Assembly (NCBI GenBank): GCA_020634815.1
Contig: JACKBA010000004.1
Coordinates: forward strand, 62,001 to 126,000
Length of the DNA stretch: 64,000 bases
Direction of reading: 5' to 3'
Origin: Caldilineaceae bacterium
Lineage (GTDB): Bacteria > Chloroflexota > Anaerolineae > Caldilineales > Caldilineaceae
In this document: positions 28,382-37,226 of the stretch, one piece after another
Layout: the number at the start of each line of letters is the position of its first letter
How positions within the stretch are numbered: position 1 is the first letter of the stretch
Made by a program: the position numbers and the translations under genes
The notes under the pieces: generated by a model
Seen by the model: only the letters and a program-made list of their open reading frames with translations
What the model was told of the DNA's origin: nothing
Database searches by the model: none

Positions 28382-28463
28382 TTATCCTTTGACGGCGCCC
28401 AGTGTCAGCCCGCGGATGATATAGCGCTGGGCGAGGAGTGCAAGAATGGTGGGGGGGAGCATG
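28382..28463 (-). pseudogene. C-terminal remnant of a CUT1 sugar ABC permease (MalG-like)
   Basis: Twenty-six codons read in frame to a TAA at 28382 and end AQRYIIRGLTLGAVKG, the near-universal C-terminus of MalG-type permeases; the intact MalG of this island (37227-38081) ends RYIVTGLTFGAVKE in the same way. Everything upstream of the fragment is replaced by the CUT2 ATPase gene, whose stop is at 28465, 2 nt away. The fragment happens to start with an ATG but cannot fold as a permease. It marks the breakpoint of a transporter replacement. Confidence 0.88.
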
Positions 28464-28464
28464 G

Positions 28465-29250
28465 TCAGCTGGCCAATTGAGGCTCGGCCTCTTTGGCGCC
28501 GGTCATGATGGCGACAGCGTCTGCCATTGAGTACTCATCAGGCGTGATGACTGCAACTCGTCTCCCCAACCTCTGGATGTGGATCCGATCGGCCAATTCG
28601 AATACCAGCGGCATGTTGTGGCTGATCAGGATGACTGGGAGACCGCGCTCGCGCACCTGGCGAATGAGTTCAACGACCATCCGCGACTCTTTGACACCGA
28701 GCGCTGCCGTCGGCTCGTCCATGATGACCACATTCTTTGCGAATGCCGCGCTACGCGCAACAGCTACCCCCTGGCGTTGTCCTCCAGACAGCGTACCAAC
28801 TGGTTGGCTCATTGACTGAATGCCGATTTTCAGATCTGCCATGTAGCGGACGGTGTCGTTCATCATCTGCTTTTTGTCTAGCATGCGAAAGAGCGACCCC
28901 AAAACCCCTGAGCGACGGATCTCACGGCCAAGAAAGATGTTCTCCATGATGTTTAGCGCAGGTGCAACGGCCAGGTCCTGATAGACAGTTTCGATACCCA
29001 TGCGCCGAGCATCTAGCGGATTATGAAAACGCACAAGCGTGCCATTCAGGTAGATCGTGCCTTCGTCTGGGATCAGAGCTCCGGAGAGCGCCTTGATCAG
29101 TGTGGATTTTCCAGCGCCATTGTCTCCAATAACTGCGAGGATTTCACCTGGATAAAGCTCAAAGTCGGCGCCATCCAGGGCGACGACATGTCCGAAGTGT
29201 TTGACAAGGCCGCGTGCTTGCAAGACCGGTGTGGGCATTGGGTTGCTCAT
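28465..29250 (-). CDS. CUT2 sugar ABC transporter ATP-binding protein (single domain, FrcA-like)
   Basis: 261 residues, one nucleotide-binding domain. Walker A is GDNGAGKSTLIKAL, Q-loop VYQDLAVAPALNIMENIFLG, signature LSGGQRQGVAVARS, Walker B VVIMDEPTAALG, and switch His in ISHNMP. The loop spacing and LDARRMGIETVYQDLA are typical of RbsA/XylG N-terminal halves. Most CUT2 ATPases are double length (about 500); the single-domain form resembles FrcA of the fructose importer. It overlaps the permease gene by 4 nt (ATGA) and its end touches the old CUT1 permease remnant. Confidence 0.92.
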   Translation of the reverse strand: MSNPMPTPVLQARGLVKHFGHVVALDGADFELYPGEILAVIGDNGAGKSTLIKALSGALIPDEGTIYLNGTLVRFHNPLDARRMGIETVYQDLAVAPALNIMENIFLGREIRRSGVLGSLFRMLDKKQMMNDTVRYMADLKIGIQSMSQPVGTLSGGQRQGVAVARSAAFAKNVVIMDEPTAALGVKESRMVVELIRQVRERGLPVILISHNMPLVFELADRIHIQRLGRRVAVITPDEYSMADAVAIMTGAKEAEPQLAS

Positions 29251-30251
29251 GCCTGCCCCCTATGTGAAAGCTGATCGACTGACACGGCAAGAATGACAAG
29301 AATGCCGGTGACCAGAACTTGGTACATGGATGGGATGCCCATCAATTGCAGGCCATTCCGGAAGACACCGACGATGAGTGCGCCGATCAACGTGCCCAAT
29401 ACGGAACCACGACCGCCAAACAGACTCGTACCGCCAAGGACAACTGCCGTTATGCTGTCAAGGTTCGCCGTCTGGCCTGCTTGTGGATCGCCGACCTGGG
29501 TACGTGCAACTAGCAGCAATCCGGCAATTCCATAGATAAAACCGGCGATGCCGTACACGCTTATCAATAGACGGGTGGTGGAAATGCCTGCCAGACGTGT
29601 CGCTTCCGGATTGTCGCCGACAGCGTAAACATGCCGACCCCAGGATGTCTCCCGCAAGACAAACCACGCGACCAGATAGACCACAATCATCACGACCGAC
29701 CCATACGTGATGGCTGTCTCGCCAACAGTAAATGTGTTTCCCAAAAAGGTAATTGCGGGCGGCAAATTTGATATCGTCGTGGTTCGATAGATGCGCGTTA
29801 CGGCGTACGCTATGTTGAGCGTGCCAAGTGTGACAATAAAGGGAGGAAGCTTGACTAGGGCGACTAGCGAACCATTCAGAAGTCCGAACGCTGTTGTGAT
29901 TAGAAGCCCAATGATGATTGCAATCGCTGGCGGAACCCCAAATTCGACTGCGAGGCTTGTCATGATTACAGAGCCAAGCGCCATCACCATGCCATTGGAC
30001 AGATCGATGCCCGCCGTAAGGATTACAAGCGTCTGGCCGACCGCCAGCGTACCGACTACGATGACTTGCTGCACGACCAAGGAAAGATTCCGTCCCGTGA
30101 GGAATTTGTCTGTCTGTGTCGCAAAAAAGATGCTGGCGATCAACAGCGCAAGTGTGGGGCCAACGCCGGGCAGTGACAGGAAATGGGTAATATTACGCCG
30201 TATTCGTTCCCATCCCGACTGAGATCGGTCGTGTACAAGAGCATCGCTCAT
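29247..30251 (-). CDS. CUT2 sugar ABC transporter permease (RbsC/FrcC-like)
   Basis: 334 residues, 8-10 membrane helices. Signature stretches are GQTLVILTAGIDLSNGMVMALGSV, the RbsC motif for ribose/fructose/xylose-class permeases, PPFIVTLGTLNIAYAVTRI, YAVGDNPEATRLAGI and AVVLGGTSLFGGRGSVLGTLIGAL. The ATG at 30251 is preferred to the TTG two codons before. GC content is lower than in the kinase genes (hand counts of single 60-nt lines gave 29, 31 and 36 GC, against 44 in a line of the PfkB gene), suggesting a different origin. Confidence 0.94.
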   Translation of the reverse strand: MSDALVHDRSQSGWERIRRNITHFLSLPGVGPTLALLIASIFFATQTDKFLTGRNLSLVVQQVIVVGTLAVGQTLVILTAGIDLSNGMVMALGSVIMTSLAVEFGVPPAIAIIIGLLITTAFGLLNGSLVALVKLPPFIVTLGTLNIAYAVTRIYRTTTISNLPPAITFLGNTFTVGETAITYGSVVMIVVYLVAWFVLRETSWGRHVYAVGDNPEATRLAGISTTRLLISVYGIAGFIYGIAGLLLVARTQVGDPQAGQTANLDSITAVVLGGTSLFGGRGSVLGTLIGALIVGVFRNGLQLMGIPSMYQVLVTGILVILAVSVDQLSHRGQA

Positions 30252-30381
30252 GGTCAATTATGTCCATCCGTCTCGTTGTGTGAAGGGAAGGGTTGGTGCA
30301 GGTACCTGCACCAACCCTCCGAGTCTATCGAGGTCCTGTAATTGCCATCATGCCAAGGCTGTCAAGCTGTGAAACCTTTGA

Positions 30382-31437
30382 CTATTCGCCCCAGCAAGCG
30401 TCAAGGCCATAAACGGTGTCCTGGCTTTCGACGCCTTCCACAGCTTTGTCAGCAATCAAAGTCACACCGGTGTCTGTGTAGCCCGATACCTTGTTCCCAG
30501 TGTTGATGTAGTCAACGATTGCGTCGACGCCCATGGAGGCCATCAAGAGCGGGTACTGCTGCGAGGTTGCAGAGATCTTGCCGTCCTTTACGCCGCGGAC
30601 GCCCTCACATCCGCCATCCACCGACACGACGATTACGTTGTCAGCAACACCTGCAGCAACCAAGGCTGTGTTAGCGCCAAAGGCAGCCGGTTCGTTGACA
30701 GTGTAAACTACGTTGATGTCGGGGTTCGCTGTGAGGCAATTCTCCATGACAGGCTGGGCGCGGTCGATCATGCCGTTTGTGTCGCCCTGGCAGACAATCG
30801 CCGGGTCACCCTCTTCGATCCCAAAGCCTTGCAGGAAACCGTCGTGACGCTGCTGGCTTACGGTAGTTCCGGCGGTGCCGTCGAGCATGGCGATCTTGGC
30901 CGGTGTGTCACCAAGCGCTGCTTTGGCGTACTGCCCAATCAAGACGCCTGCCTTCACGTTATCAGTAGCGAACAACGCATCAGATGCATCGGCCGGATCG
31001 AGAGGGGTGTCAAGCGCAATCACGAGTACACCCGCATCGCGCGCTTTCTGGATCGTCGGTACGATTGCGGTTGAGTCGTTGGCGGTGATGAGAATTCCCT
31101 TCACGCCTGCATTAACGACGTTTTCAATCGCCGTGATCTGTCCTTCGTTGTCGCCGTCAAACTCGCCTGCCGCAGTGATGAGCTTGACGCCCTTGGCTTC
31201 GGCTTCCTGGGTTGCACCTTCCTCCATCTTGACAAAGAACGGATTGCCGCGGTGCTTGGTGATCAGGGCAACCTGGGCTTCGCCATCTGCCGCTACCTCA
31301 GGAGCCGCTGCTTCAGCGGCTGGTTCGGTGGCTGCAGCAGGCTCGGCTGCCGGGGCCGCCGCCGGCACGGTACATGCCGACAACAACAACGAAGCAACTA
31401 CAAAGATCGTCAGAACAACTACATTCAACTTTCGCAT
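30382..31437 (-). CDS. CUT2 sugar-binding lipoprotein (periplasmic binding protein family 1)
   Basis: 351 residues, exported and lipidated: Arg-Lys, hydrophobic core and the lipobox LLLSAC with Cys22, then an Ala/Glu/Pro linker up to about residue 50. The mature part follows the RbsB/FrcB pattern: ITKHRGNPFFVKMEEGATQEA, ILITANDSTAIVPTIQKARDAGV, IALDTPLDPADASDALFATDN, VYTVNEPAAFGA and the hinge GVKDGKISATSQQYP. AGGAGAATGCT precedes the ATG at 31437, which fixes the start. A pentose or ketohexose ligand is likely; FrcB-like proteins take fructose. An 8-bp-arm palindrome 34 nt upstream probably controls the cassette. Confidence 0.93.
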   Translation of the reverse strand: MRKLNVVVLTIFVVASLLLSACTVPAAAPAAEPAAATEPAAEAAAPEVAADGEAQVALITKHRGNPFFVKMEEGATQEAEAKGVKLITAAGEFDGDNEGQITAIENVVNAGVKGILITANDSTAIVPTIQKARDAGVLVIALDTPLDPADASDALFATDNVKAGVLIGQYAKAALGDTPAKIAMLDGTAGTTVSQQRHDGFLQGFGIEEGDPAIVCQGDTNGMIDRAQPVMENCLTANPDINVVYTVNEPAAFGANTALVAAGVADNVIVVSVDGGCEGVRGVKDGKISATSQQYPLLMASMGVDAIVDYINTGNKVSGYTDTGVTLIADKAVEGVESQDTVYGLDACWGE

Positions 31438-31470
31438 AGCATTCTCCTGTGAATTCAGTGTTGGCTTCTC

Positions 31471-31491
31471 GTGATAACGCAGTGTTATCAC
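31471..31491. promoter_or_regulatory. Palindromic operator upstream of the CUT2 cassette
   Basis: GTGATAAC-GCAGT-GTTATCAC: perfect 8-bp arms with a 5-bp spacer. On the minus strand, TTGTAC and TAACAC spaced by 17 nt overlap it and could be the promoter, so a bound regulator would block RNA polymerase. It differs from the LacI-type site at 41747-41760, which implies a separate regulator for this transporter. Confidence 0.55.
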
Positions 31492-31681
31492 AGTGAACCA
31501 ATGTGTACAATGCTCTGTCTTTACACGGATGTTCTTGTTGCTGTAACCACCTCCTCTTCAGTTTCCACCAGGTGCCAGATTGCTGGCAAAGAAAGGATCC
31601 ACTATCGAAGTATTTGGCACGGCAATCTTCTTGCTCGGTAGGCAACCTCAAACAGGCAGATCGCTGTTGTAAGTGCGGCTG

Positions 31682-32461
31682 TTAGTCTACTTCTTCCATC
31701 GCCTCGGCAATGGACGCCCGCCCATGAATCACGCGCTGCAGGGCGCGCACCATGCCGGCCGGGTTCTTGCTCTGCCAGATATTGCGGCCAAAGACGACGC
31801 CCGTGGCGCCGGCTTCCATCGCACCGGCGACGACGTGCAGCGTCTCCTCTGCCGAGTTCATGCGCGGGCCGCCGGCGATGAGGCACGGCACGGGGCAGTT
31901 TTCGACGACGACGCCAAAGCTCTCCGGCGAACCGGTGTAGTAGGTCTTGATATAGTCGGCGCCATGCTCGAAGGCCAGCCGCGCCGCTGACGCCATGGCC
32001 AGCGGATCCTTGGCATCGGGGATGCGCTCGCTCTGGCAGGGGAGCGCCTCGACGAGCAACGGCAGGTTGGCCCGCATGCACTCACTGGCTACCGATGCCA
32101 CGATCTTCAGCGTCTTCAACTCCACCGGGATGCCGATGAAGGCCATGAGCACGACCGCATCGGCGCCCACCATGAGTGCATCCTCGACGGAGTGCAGCAG
32201 ATCCCACTCGGTGTAGGCCAGCCAATCCTCGCGGTAGAGACTGGGCCCGCCGTCGAGGCGCAGCGTCACCGGCACGCGTCCGGCAACGAGGTTGCGATAT
32301 TTCTTCATGACGCCGTAGGTGGTCATGATGCCGTCGGCGCCGGCCTCGATGACACTGTTGAGAACCGCGCCAGGATCCTGCAAGCCTTCGATGACGCCGT
32401 GCGTTTGGGCATGATCCATGGCGACGATCAGAGCGCGGCCATCAGATGCCAATACGGACAT
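31682..32461 (-). CDS. DhnA-type class I aldolase (DeoC/FbaB superfamily)
   Basis: 259 residues, TIM-barrel. Segments ALIVAMDHAQTHGV, VTLRLDGGPSLY and EHGADYIKTYYTG match the archaeal-type class I fructose-bisphosphate aldolase/LsrF group; the Lys in DYIKTYY is the Schiff-base residue. CLIAGGPRMNSAEE and GVVFGRNIWQSKNP form the C-terminal phosphate site. It likely cleaves a ketose bisphosphate or phosphorylated deoxy-ketose to triose phosphate. AAAGGA lies about 7 nt before the ATG at 32461. GC content returns to the high background here, so this gene appears to flank the low-GC CUT2 insert. Confidence 0.9.
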   Translation of the reverse strand: MSVLASDGRALIVAMDHAQTHGVIEGLQDPGAVLNSVIEAGADGIMTTYGVMKKYRNLVAGRVPVTLRLDGGPSLYREDWLAYTEWDLLHSVEDALMVGADAVVLMAFIGIPVELKTLKIVASVASECMRANLPLLVEALPCQSERIPDAKDPLAMASAARLAFEHGADYIKTYYTGSPESFGVVVENCPVPCLIAGGPRMNSAEETLHVVAGAMEAGATGVVFGRNIWQSKNPAGMVRALQRVIHGRASIAEAMEEVD

Positions 32462-32615
32462 GCGAGTTTCCTTTGCTACGGACAAGATTGGGAAGTGAGA
32501 AGCTGTTCGATAAGCAATGCAAGTAATCTACTTTCGGTTTGCTTCTCCAACTACTCTAGCGAATTACAGAAAAGTTGTCAACTGCACACGAAGGGTCATT
32601 GTCCAGGCGTATTGG

Positions 32616-33683
32616 CTACGTCGGGATGTCGATGACAATCTTCACGACCTCATCGCCGTATCGTTCATTCAAGGCATACGCCTGCGGCGTCTCGGCCAGC
32701 GGGAAGCGGTGCGACACGATGCCTGTCAGGTCGACGGCGCCGCTGATGGCCAGCCTGATGGCGCGCGGGTAGGTATGTTTCATGCGGCGCGAGAGGCGAA
32801 TCGTCAACCCTTTGCGCCGCGCCGTCGAGTGCTTCATCTCCAGCCGATCCGGCCCCGGGATGCCGACGAGCACGAGCCGGCCGCCCAGGCGCGCCATCTC
32901 CGCCGCCCACTGGATCGAGTGATCCGCCCACGCCGCCTCGATGGCCACATCCACACCGCGGCCGTCGGTCGCCGCCTTGACTGCATCGATCGGGTTGGTC
33001 TCCTTGAAATTGATCGGGATGCCGCCATAGCGCTCCGCCATGGCCAGCCGCCACGGGAACTGATCGACGACATAGACAGGATCAGCGCCTGACACCTTTG
33101 CCATTTGCAGGCAGTAAAGACCGATCGGCCCTGCGCCCAGGATGACGGCGCTGTCGGCCACGCGCAATTTGGCCAGGTCGACGGCGTGAATGGCGATGCC
33201 CAACGGCTCCAGCAGCGCGGCAGTGGCGTCATCCATGTCATCCGGTATGGGGAAGCACGAATGCGCCGGCATGATCATGTACTCGCTCAGGCTGCCGGCG
33301 TCGGGGTAGGTGCCGCAGAAGTGCAGGCGATGGCACAGGTTGGGATGGCCCTGCTCGCACAGTTCGCAGCGCCCGCACGGCTGTGCCGGGTCGACCGCCA
33401 CGCGCTCGCCGACTTGCAGCGGCGCGGCATTGCCGTCCAGGCTGTCCGGCCCGATGGCTTCGATGATGCCGGCGAATTCGTGACCGAGGATCAGCGGTGT
33501 CTCGACCACGGTGTCGCCGATGCGCGCATCCTGGTAGGTGTGGATGTCGCTGCCGCACACGCCTACTGCCGTCACGCGCAGCAAGACTTCGCCGGCGCCC
33601 GGTGCGGGTGGCCGCGGCACCTGTTCGACACGCAGATCGCGCGGCCCGTGTAACTGTACCGCCATCATGGTTGCGCCGTTCAT
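32616..33683 (-). CDS. Zinc-dependent alcohol/polyol dehydrogenase (MDR family)
   Basis: 355 residues. Catalytic zinc ligands appear in GVCGSDIHTYQD and ILGHEFAGIIE; the structural zinc loop is PCGRCELCEQGHPNLC. The Rossmann loop is VILGAGPIGLYCLQMAKV. Members oxidise sugar alcohols, L-idonate, threonine or galactitol to keto forms using NAD(P)+. It overlaps the next upstream dehydrogenase gene by 4 nt (ATGA, start 33683). An in-frame extension far upstream is only shadow coding of that neighbour. The exact alcohol substrate is unknown. Confidence 0.9.
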   Translation of the reverse strand: MNGATMMAVQLHGPRDLRVEQVPRPPAPGAGEVLLRVTAVGVCGSDIHTYQDARIGDTVVETPLILGHEFAGIIEAIGPDSLDGNAAPLQVGERVAVDPAQPCGRCELCEQGHPNLCHRLHFCGTYPDAGSLSEYMIMPAHSCFPIPDDMDDATAALLEPLGIAIHAVDLAKLRVADSAVILGAGPIGLYCLQMAKVSGADPVYVVDQFPWRLAMAERYGGIPINFKETNPIDAVKAATDGRGVDVAIEAAWADHSIQWAAEMARLGGRLVLVGIPGPDRLEMKHSTARRKGLTIRLSRRMKHTYPRAIRLAISGAVDLTGIVSHRFPLAETPQAYALNERYGDEVVKIVIDIPT

Positions 33684-34699
33684 GCGGTCGCTCCCGTCTG
33701 CACGTGCACCTTGAGCGTCGCACCGGCGGCAAAGCTGGCAAAGACCTCGGCGAAGTTCTGCATGGGCGCCACGTGGCTGACAAGCGGGCCGACGTCGATG
33801 GCGCCGCTGGCCAGCCAGTCGATGGCAGGCAGGAAGGTGTAACAGAGGGCGAAGCTGCCGATGATCGTCCAGTCGTTGCGGAAGATGTCGTACGGGCGTA
33901 GGGTCACGGTAGCCGTCTGCGGCGTCACGCCGAACTGGAGATATTGCCCGCGCGGGCGCAGATACTGGAACGCGCCTTCGATCACGGCGGGCACGCCCGT
34001 GGCGTCGATGACCACGCCAAAGCCGCGTGGGGCGATGGCGCGCAATTGCTCGGCCTGCTCCGGCCCGGGTGCGACGGCCAGCGACGCGCCCATGGCACGC
34101 GCCAGGTCGAGCCGCGCCGGCTGCTTCTCGACGACTGCAACATACGACGCGCCGACGTGGCGCAGCGCCTGCACCAGCAACAGCCCCATAGGCCCGGCGC
34201 CGAGGATCAACACCGGGTCGGCCGGCAGCACGCGGATGCGCTTCATGGCGTGCACCACGCAGGCGAGCGGTTCGATGAATGCGGCCTGTGCATCGCTCAG
34301 GCTGTCGGGCAGGTGGTAGCAGGCGCGCGCCGGCACGGCGGTGAACTCGGCAAAGCCGCCCGGCCGCGTGATGCCGACCCCCTGCCAGTTGAGGCAGTGA
34401 TTGCCCATCTCGTTGCGGCACATGTCGCAGTGGCCGCAGTAGAGATTCGGGTCGACCGCTACGCGATCGCCGATCGCATAGCCGGTCACATCGCGGCCGA
34501 CCTCGACGATCACGCCGCCGAACTCGTGTCCCGGGATGATCGGGAAGTCCGACATGTACTCGTTGCGATAGATGTGCACGTCCGTGCCGCAGATACCGCA
34601 ACGCGCAACCTGCACCACGACTTCATCCGGGGCGCAGGTTGGGTCGGGCACACGTTCGACTGAGATGGATTCGGGAGCGGGAAAGACGACTGCTTGCAT
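33680..34699 (-). CDS. Zinc-dependent alcohol/polyol dehydrogenase (MDR family)
   Basis: 339 residues, same family as the gene it overlaps but clearly divergent. Catalytic zinc: CGICGTDVHIYRNEY and PGHEFGGVIVEVG; structural zinc: YCGHCDMCRNEMGNHC. Coenzyme loop LILGAGPMGLLLVQALRHVG. It has the look of D-arabinitol/sorbitol/mannitol dehydrogenases that feed a ketose to a kinase. GGAAG lies about 9 nt before the ATG. An intergenic inverted repeat separates it from the SDR gene upstream. Confidence 0.9.
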   Translation of the reverse strand: MQAVVFPAPESISVERVPDPTCAPDEVVVQVARCGICGTDVHIYRNEYMSDFPIIPGHEFGGVIVEVGRDVTGYAIGDRVAVDPNLYCGHCDMCRNEMGNHCLNWQGVGITRPGGFAEFTAVPARACYHLPDSLSDAQAAFIEPLACVVHAMKRIRVLPADPVLILGAGPMGLLLVQALRHVGASYVAVVEKQPARLDLARAMGASLAVAPGPEQAEQLRAIAPRGFGVVIDATGVPAVIEGAFQYLRPRGQYLQFGVTPQTATVTLRPYDIFRNDWTIIGSFALCYTFLPAIDWLASGAIDVGPLVSHVAPMQNFAEVFASFAAGATLKVHVQTGATA

Positions 34700-34737
34700 G
34701 GTAGATGCTTCCTAAGGAAAACGGTGGTCCAACTGCA

Positions 34738-34845
34738 ATTGATGATGGCCAATTGCTGATTGCTAATTGTTGACGCACCATCGCCGAGTGCCCGCTGAGT
34801 TACATTAGCTATCAACAATCAGCAATTATCCATCAATAATCAACA
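34738..34845. repeat. AT-rich intergenic inverted repeat
   Basis: The left part CCAATTGCTGATTGCTAATT (from about 34748) pairs with the right part CAACAATCAGCAATTATCC (about 34813-34831). It stands out by its low GC between GC-rich dehydrogenase genes. It resembles the AATTGCTGATTG class of dispersed intergenic repeats. Confidence 0.7.
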
Positions 34846-34851
34846 TCTCTT

Positions 34852-35658
34852 CTACCACGCGCAGTATCCGCCATCAATCACCATATCGTGCCCCGTCATA
34901 TAGTCTGACGCCTTGGACGCCAGGTAGACGACCGCGCCCTGCAAATCGGTGACTTCGGCCATAATCCCCATGGGCGTCATGCCCATCCACGTGGGCAGCA
35001 TGGTCTGGCCGAGGGGCGTGGCGAGCAGATCTTCGACCAGCTTGGTGCGCGTGTAGCCGGGGCTGATGCTGTTGACGCGCACGCCGCGCTTGGCCCACTC
35101 GGCGGCCAGGCTGCGCGTGAGATGGAGCACGCCGGCCTTGGCGGTGTTGTAGGCGGACTGATTCTGCGGCGTGTTGCTGATGTGGCCGGACATGGACGCG
35201 GTGTTGATGATCTTGCCGTAGCCCGCCGGCAGCATGACCCGTGCCTCGGCCTGCGCGCAAAGAAAGACGGAGTTCAGGTCGATGTCAATCATGCGCAGCC
35301 AGTCGGCATAGGGTGTGCTTTCGGCGTCGGACCAGAGGCCGATGCCCGCGTTGTTAACGCCGATGGTCAGCGTTCCCCACGCGTCGACAATGGTCGACAC
35401 CATCGCCGCCACCTGGTCGGGCTTGGTCACATCGGCCTGGATGGCCATGGACTTGACGCCTTTCTTTTCCAGTTCGCCGGCGACTTCTTCGGCAAGATCC
35501 AGCCGGAGATCGACGATGGCGACCGACGCGCCGGCCTCGGCCAGGCCGTGGGCAAAGGCGCGGCCAATGCCCTGTCCGCCGCCCGTAACCAGCGCCGTGC
35601 GCCCGGTCAGGCGGAAACGTTCGAGAATCGGCTCAACTTCCAAAACGGGATCACTCAT
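34852..35658 (-). CDS. Short-chain dehydrogenase/reductase
   Basis: 268 residues, NAD(P)-dependent Rossmann enzyme. Cofactor motif VTGGGQGIGRAFA, structural NNAG in GVNNAGIGLW, catalytic triad Ser in TASMSGHIS and Tyr/Lys in QSAYNTAKAG, then SISPGYTRTKL. The N-terminal 20 residues before the fold are typical of the sorbitol/gluconate-5-dehydrogenase-like SDRs of sugar operons. It most likely oxidises a polyol or reduces a keto sugar. The ATG at 35658 is used; the ribosome binding site is weak. It lies between two repeat-rich gaps within the polyol island. Confidence 0.92.
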   Translation of the reverse strand: MSDPVLEVEPILERFRLTGRTALVTGGGQGIGRAFAHGLAEAGASVAIVDLRLDLAEEVAGELEKKGVKSMAIQADVTKPDQVAAMVSTIVDAWGTLTIGVNNAGIGLWSDAESTPYADWLRMIDIDLNSVFLCAQAEARVMLPAGYGKIINTASMSGHISNTPQNQSAYNTAKAGVLHLTRSLAAEWAKRGVRVNSISPGYTRTKLVEDLLATPLGQTMLPTWMGMTPMGIMAEVTDLQGAVVYLASKASDYMTGHDMVIDGGYCAW

Positions 35659-35690
35659 GGTTTCTGCTCGCTTACTGGGTTCAATCTCAA

Positions 35691-35858
35691 GCGTCAAACG
35701 TCAAACGCGACGAGTAATGCGTGACGAGTAATGTGTGATGCGTCGTGCCAGTGTCGTGTGCCGCGTCGCGTAATGAATGACGCTTGACGTTTGACGTTTG
35801 ACGTTTGACGGTTCACCCCTCACGCCTCACGCATCACGCCTCACGCATTACGCATTAC
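35691..35858. repeat. Repeat-rich gap, family B (TGACGTTTGACG / CACGCATCACGC), copy 1
   Basis: The left part has direct copies of CGTCAAACGTCAAACGCGA and TAATGCGTGACGAGTAATG. The right part has three TTTGACG units in a row followed by CACGCCTCACGCATCACGCC. The outer CGTCAAAC and GTTTGACG blocks are complementary, so the whole stretch is a loose palindrome. Related sequence occurs at 39011-39053 and 49783-49905. Confidence 0.8.
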
Positions 35859-35868
35859 CTCTTCCCTC

Positions 35869-36906
<1,038 letters not shown>

Positions 36907-36994
36907 AGTAGAGCACCTCTTTCAGGTATGAATTGGTGAGTTTTGCACCGCAGGGGGCTACTCCAGGTGATGGACTTGAGTCACCCGGCCTCGC

Positions 36995-37222
36995 CTAGCC
37001 CTTGCGGACGATGATTACAGCCAGGATAAAGCAAATCACAGTCGAGACCCAGAGCGGGATCGCCCACTCCAGGAAACGCATCCACAACAGGCTGATGCCG
37101 ATCCAGAGGATGATGCTGATGAAGACGCGGTCGAACGTATTGGTGTCGATGGGCAGAAAGCCACGCCGGCCTTTGTGCTGAACCGGCGCAACGACTGCCT
37201 TTGTGGTTAGGTTGTCGGCCAT
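36995..37222 (-). CDS. Small membrane protein of the CUT1 transporter operon
   Basis: 75 residues. A basic N-terminal third (QHKGRRGF) is followed by two hydrophobic helices (about residues 32-50 and 55-72) and a short basic tail VRKG. It begins 5 nt after the MalG-type permease stop, so it is cotranslated with it. Small two-helix proteins accompany CUT1 permeases in other bacteria (DUF2160-like), with unknown role, but I cannot confirm that this one is homologous. Confidence 0.7.
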   Translation of the reverse strand: MADNLTTKAVVAPVQHKGRRGFLPIDTNTFDRVFISIILWIGISLLWMRFLEWAIPLWVSTVICFILAVIIVRKG

Positions 37223-37226
37223 TGTT

